Shown here: positions 60,700-64,000 of the stretch, piece by piece
Numbering within the stretch: position 1 is the first letter of the stretch
Layout: each line of letters opens with the position of its first letter
Source of the DNA: Perkinsus olseni
Lineage: Eukaryota > Perkinsozoa > Perkinsida > Perkinsidae
Assembly: GCA_013115135.1 (NCBI GenBank)
Contig: JABANP010000023.1
Location: forward strand, 124,001 to 188,000
Direction of reading: 5' to 3'
DNA length: 64,000 nt
Program-made: the position numbers and the translations under genes
Notes under the pieces: model-generated
What the model was told of the DNA's origin: nothing
The model's database searches: none
Seen by the model: only the letters and a program-made list of their open reading frames with translations

Positions 60700-61205
60700 A
60701 TGATGTCCGTTCCGATCATTCTTCTATTTTATGGTATTGATAGCGCGGACTGTGGACAGGTTTGGCTTCCGTCATCTCCCGAAGCATCGTCCAGTTCTCG
60801 TCGAAGTCTCTGGGAAGTGTTATGGGGGAAACTCCATCAGAGTCGGATCTTCAGCACACCACCCGAGGAGGGTCAGAGGAAGCCACGTGCGGCTATGCGC
60901 TCATCTCGGCTGCAGGTTCCGCAATAAGAGAAGGGTCGAGGCAACACACAAGATGGCAAAGGAATCATCCACAATGGGAGCCCGAGATCGAGAGGAGTGA
61001 GGGAATCGTCAACCGTGTGCAAGCTACTGTAGTGAGCTGGTCTCAGGGAGTTCCTTCACGCCGCGAGGGAATATCGTCATCATGTGCGTCATCGAGGCGT
61101 GCATGGCACCTCGCCGGGTCGCACTTCGACCGAGCGCACTTCAAGCGGGCTCGAAAGATATTTTCTAGTGCTCGCGGGCGGCCGCAGCAGCAGCTGGGCT
61201 ATTGA
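60700..61205 (+). CDS. small secreted protein of unknown function
   Basis: The ATG at 60700 starts MMSVPIILLFYG, a short hydrophobic leader. If a 26-bp intron (60734-60759, GT...AG) is removed, it continues LASVISRSIVQFSSKSLGS and then a Ser/Arg/Gln-rich domain with CGYALISAAGSAIREGSRQ, ending KIFSSARGRPQQQLGY at TGA 61203. Without the intron the frame gives a 75-residue product with the same leader. The spliced version is preferred because it extends the signal peptide core and stays open for 480 bp. No family recognised. Confidence 0.4.
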
Positions 61206-61232
61206 TCAGTCGCCGAGCCGAGTCTGAGTGGC

Positions 61233-61757
61233 ATGGGCTCGGAGCTGACTAGCTTCGTAGAACATGTCTTTGAAAAAAATTCTGAGTTGCATATTTTGTT
61301 CATCTCGCGAGAATCTCGCGCGTCGCGTCAGCTATTAGAGAATAAACTCCCTGGGTGTCCAGTGGAGAGTGAAGGTCACATGAATGCCGCTTCGCCATTG
61401 ACGACCATTTTGTACGGGTCTGCTGGCGTAGCAGCGGCTGTGATGTCTCTTTTGATTAATAGAATGATTCTTTTCGTATCACCACCACCATGGCAACGGC
61501 ATAGTTTTTGTATGACCTTTGTGTCTACTCTGCCTCCCGCCATCACCCTCTTCCTGTTGAGTAGCCTGAGTATGTCAATAAAGCAAACAGGGGTAGCCTG
61601 CAGGTCGGGCTTGGGGAGGGGACTGTTGGGAAAAAAAGGCTTGTGGATGAGAGCGTCTTGCCAAACCTGTAGGCTCCCACCGCTGTCATGTGGATGGACG
61701 CCAGTAAAGGGACGGTTCTCTCGTCTGTGGCGTAAGAGTACATCTACCCACTCTTAG
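61233..61757 (+). CDS. small membrane protein, two hydrophobic segments
   Basis: An uninterrupted ATG-to-stop frame of 174 residues. The N-terminal half is soluble (TSFVEHVFEKNSELHILFIS). It is followed by two hydrophobic stretches, TILYGSAGVAAAVMSLLINR and FVSTLPPAITLFLLSSLSMS, then a Gly/Arg/Ser-rich basic tail. No family was recognised. It starts 28 bp after the preceding gene's stop on the same strand, so the transcripts must be very close or shared. Confidence 0.35.
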   Translation: MGSELTSFVEHVFEKNSELHILFISRESRASRQLLENKLPGCPVESEGHMNAASPLTTILYGSAGVAAAVMSLLINRMILFVSPPPWQRHSFCMTFVSTLPPAITLFLLSSLSMSIKQTGVACRSGLGRGLLGKKGLWMRASCQTCRLPPLSCGWTPVKGRFSRLWRKSTSTHS

Positions 61758-61785
61758 CTGTGTCTAGTGTTGCATCATAATCATC

Positions 61786-63512
61786 ATGTCGGGTCACTGG
61801 CCATATCCACATCCTCGTCACTCGGAGCAACATCACCTCCGTGCAGACCAGCATCCAGCACAGCGTAATCGGTATGATGGACACGAGCAGCAGTCGATGC
61901 CGGTGGTATGGCGATTAAGGGGAATTTGTGGTATTGATGACCTCGTTAGGTTCACTACAATAATGGCTTGACGGACGTACACATGTGGTGGATGGTGGTC
62001 ACGCAGCAACAACAGCAATCTCAATTCCATCCATCTCATCAGATGGGCTACCATCATGGACTCCCAGCTCCGCCCTACCCGATGCTCAGCGTCCCCTCCA
62101 GCCGGTGGCCTCTCCCCGATCCTCGGATATACGCTCGGAGACCGGGCTATGGTGATGATGCCCGACGCTTGGCGACTGCGGCTCCAGCCAATGACCCGAT
62201 ATCACCGTCCCCTTTACGACTGCCCCCCACCCAAGCTGCGGTGGTCCGCGGTCCTAAGAAGGAGGGAGGGACCCCACGTGGTGAGCATGGGCGCCATAGT
62301 CGAATCCATCGCTGTGCTTTTGCAGCCGCTCAAATGAAGGCAACGAGCGCTTCCTCAGGGAGTTCGCCGAGGCCGACACCCGCCGACCGTCAAACCGTGG
62401 GAAATGGCCGTCGTCCAGCATCTCCCAGGCGAAGAATTCGGACTCCCAAGTCCTGCCCAGTTGCACGAGTTGAACCTCCAGAAAGCAGCACTCGACCTGG
62501 CCTGCTCCAGCATCCTAGTTGCTGGACGGTCGGCCGCTCCAGTCGGCCGCCAATTGACGAGAGCGAAACGCTCACTAATTCGATGCATAAGAGACGACGC
62601 GTCTCTCGTACGGAGTATCTTCGGCTGCCCGTCTTCTCCGAGGATGAGCGAGACGACGCTGCCAAGGCCGGCGGCCAGCAACAGCATTCTGCCCGGAAAG
62701 GGTTATCGTTTACAGATATGTTGATCGAACACCGGCGGAAATCCGCGGCTTCATCTTTCTTTACTCCTGAGCGGAGCGAAGCGAGACGAAAGGATAACAA
62801 GCTGCAGGCTTCTGCCTCTCGCACCCCGGCTCCCGACCAGGCGACTCTCCGTTATCGAGGAGGCGGCAGAAGCGTCGGCTCGTCACACGCCCGAGAAGCA
62901 GCGGGGGGTTGGCTCGCCCACTCCCGCGGGGCCTGAGGACGCAGCTGTCGCCGCCGCTGACGGATCCTCGGTCCTGGTATGATGGTGAGAGGACACCTTC
63001 GTCACCGTCTTTGCCGCGGATCAACCCAGCGGACTACGGTTGTGGCGTACCGGAGGATGACACGGGGTTCACGACGGATGTGGAACGTGGTATAGCTGGC
63101 GAGGAGGATATAGGTAACAGTAGCAGTGACGAGGATGATGAGGAGGAGACCAGCGAGCGGAGCGATGAGGAGTCCAGCGGAGGCGAGGGCAGGTGAGGCG
63201 ATTCGCTCCCCCGCCGACAGCAGTGTTGTTTGTGGCAGCACTTCGGAGTTTGAGATCGTTCAGCGAGGTGACGAGATTGTACGGAGGAAGCGGCGGAAGA
63301 AAAAGGAGCGCGTCAAGGACTTGGACTTCATCGACCGGAGCGAAGAATTCAACACGGGCCTCTTTGCTACCGCTGACGAGCCGACGCTGCGGTTCAAGAA
63401 GGTGGTGACACGAAGGTTCGGGGCGAAGCTCCGAGGCCATCCGATGTTCCGAGAGGACGTCCAACGGCAAGAGCAGGAAAATGGAGAGCATGTTGTAGAG
63501 TATCAAATGTAG
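61786..63512 (+). CDS. low-complexity basic/acidic protein, probably nuclear
   Basis: The ATG at 61786 starts MSGHWPYPHPRHSEQHHLRA. After an intron near 61907 a long exon encodes QQQQQSQFHPSHQMGYHHGL, Pro/Arg-rich linkers, HKRRRVSRTEYLRLPVFSED (62585-62645) and LSFTDMLIEHRRKSAASSF. Downstream is an acidic block SSSDEDDEEETSERSDEESS near 63120-63180. The final exon carries VRRKRRKKKERVKDLDFIDR and LRFKKVVTRRFGAKLRGHPM, ending at TAG 63510. Alternating acidic and Lys/Arg-rich tracts and a bipartite nuclear-signal-like KRRRV suggest a chromatin or RNA-processing factor. No defined domain. Confidence 0.5.
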
Positions 63513-64000
63513 TTGCAGCGGCCGAGGCCGCCACTACCACCAAAATGAAAGAGCTTGCGTTCGATAGTGCAACGAGAGTGAATGTCGAGTTTGGTCGTTG
63601 CTTGCTCTCGTGAGCGCTGCCAGCGAGATCTGGAGGAGCGTGCGTGAGAAAGAAGTCCTCTGGAAGCCAATCCACTAGGCAATACTCATCATACTACCGC
63701 ACAGATGTAGGCAATGCTCGAGACTGTGAGGTGAAAATGCATGCCTCACTAGACGGTCGTTGCGTGCAAGACGAACTCACATGGGGTCTTTGAAGTAGAT
63801 ACACCTTGCCCGAGAGGCGAAATTCACAATCGTCTGTGGCGACGGCATTGGGTTCTGAACTGGCTCATACGAGACGATGGCAGCATCAGGTTCAAGTGGC
63901 CGCGGTATTCTTTCACTCGCACCAACACAACAGGGCCGACTAGTGACGAGGTTTCGATCACATTGAAGTGAATGAAGATGATGATAACAGAGGAACTTAC
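63513..64000. other. window end, no supported gene
   Basis: Short frames on both strands only. A gene entering from the right edge is possible but cannot be identified. Confidence 0.4.

Noticed and set aside
62404..62724. Plus-strand frame with LHELNLQKAALDLACSS
   Set aside because: Overlaps the longer low-complexity frame that continues to a consistent C-terminus; the choice is not certain but both cannot be coding.

Overview
This window is nuclear DNA of a gene-dense, intron-rich unicellular eukaryote. The gene set fits an alveolate, most likely a perkinsid (Perkinsus-like). That name is an inference from gene content and architecture, not from a marker gene. Genes sit on both strands with short intergenic gaps, and most are cut into many small exons. 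Introns that can be fixed by reading frame and protein family are mostly 41-55 bp (GT...AG), with a few outliers of 250-300 bp. There are no bacterial operons, insertion sequences or CRISPR arrays.

Layout, left to right. 0-10 kb: a tiny glycine-rich secreted peptide (-), a large polycystin-type cation channel (-, about 1.75-8.2 kb) holding a 153-bp direct repeat, and a small secreted orphan protein (+). 10-20.5 kb: a poorly coding stretch with a perfect hairpin and a spliced-leader-like string, an SNF1/AMPK-family kinase (+), a low-complexity gene (+), an elongator tRNA-Met (-) and a MATCAP/DUF1704 tyrosine carboxypeptidase (+). 20.6-25 kb: an uninterrupted GT61-like glycosyltransferase and a second secretory protein resembling a glycosyltransferase. 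25-30 kb: a dual-specificity phosphatase (-) with a broken frame at its active site, and an FCP1-like CTD phosphatase (+). 30-39 kb: a roughly 6-kb alpha-solenoid gene and the proteasome lid subunit Rpn8. 39-49 kb: a long coiled-coil protein, a vitamin K-dependent gamma-carboxylase homologue, an Ala-rich coiled-coil protein and an RsuA/RluB-type pseudouridine synthase (-) with a probable organelle-targeting leader. 49-54 kb: a NYN-like RNase domain gene (-) and a cytochrome P450 (-). 55-64 kb: a plasma-membrane-type Ca2+-ATPase carrying four +1 frame breaks, two small secreted or membrane proteins and a basic, low-complexity probable nuclear protein.

The genes do not form one pathway. Themes that recur are calcium and cation handling (polycystin, Ca2+-ATPase), protein modification in the secretory pathway (two glycosyltransferase-like genes, gamma-carboxylase) and phosphorylation control (SNF1-like kinase, two phosphatases). 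The most unusual signals are the cluster of single-base +1 frame breaks in conserved motifs of the Ca2+-ATPase (with one more in the phosphatase), and a shared short motif, TCGCTCCGC, inside at least five introns of different genes. Exon boundaries were read by eye from frame continuity, splice sites and family conservation; outer limits of several genes are approximate.
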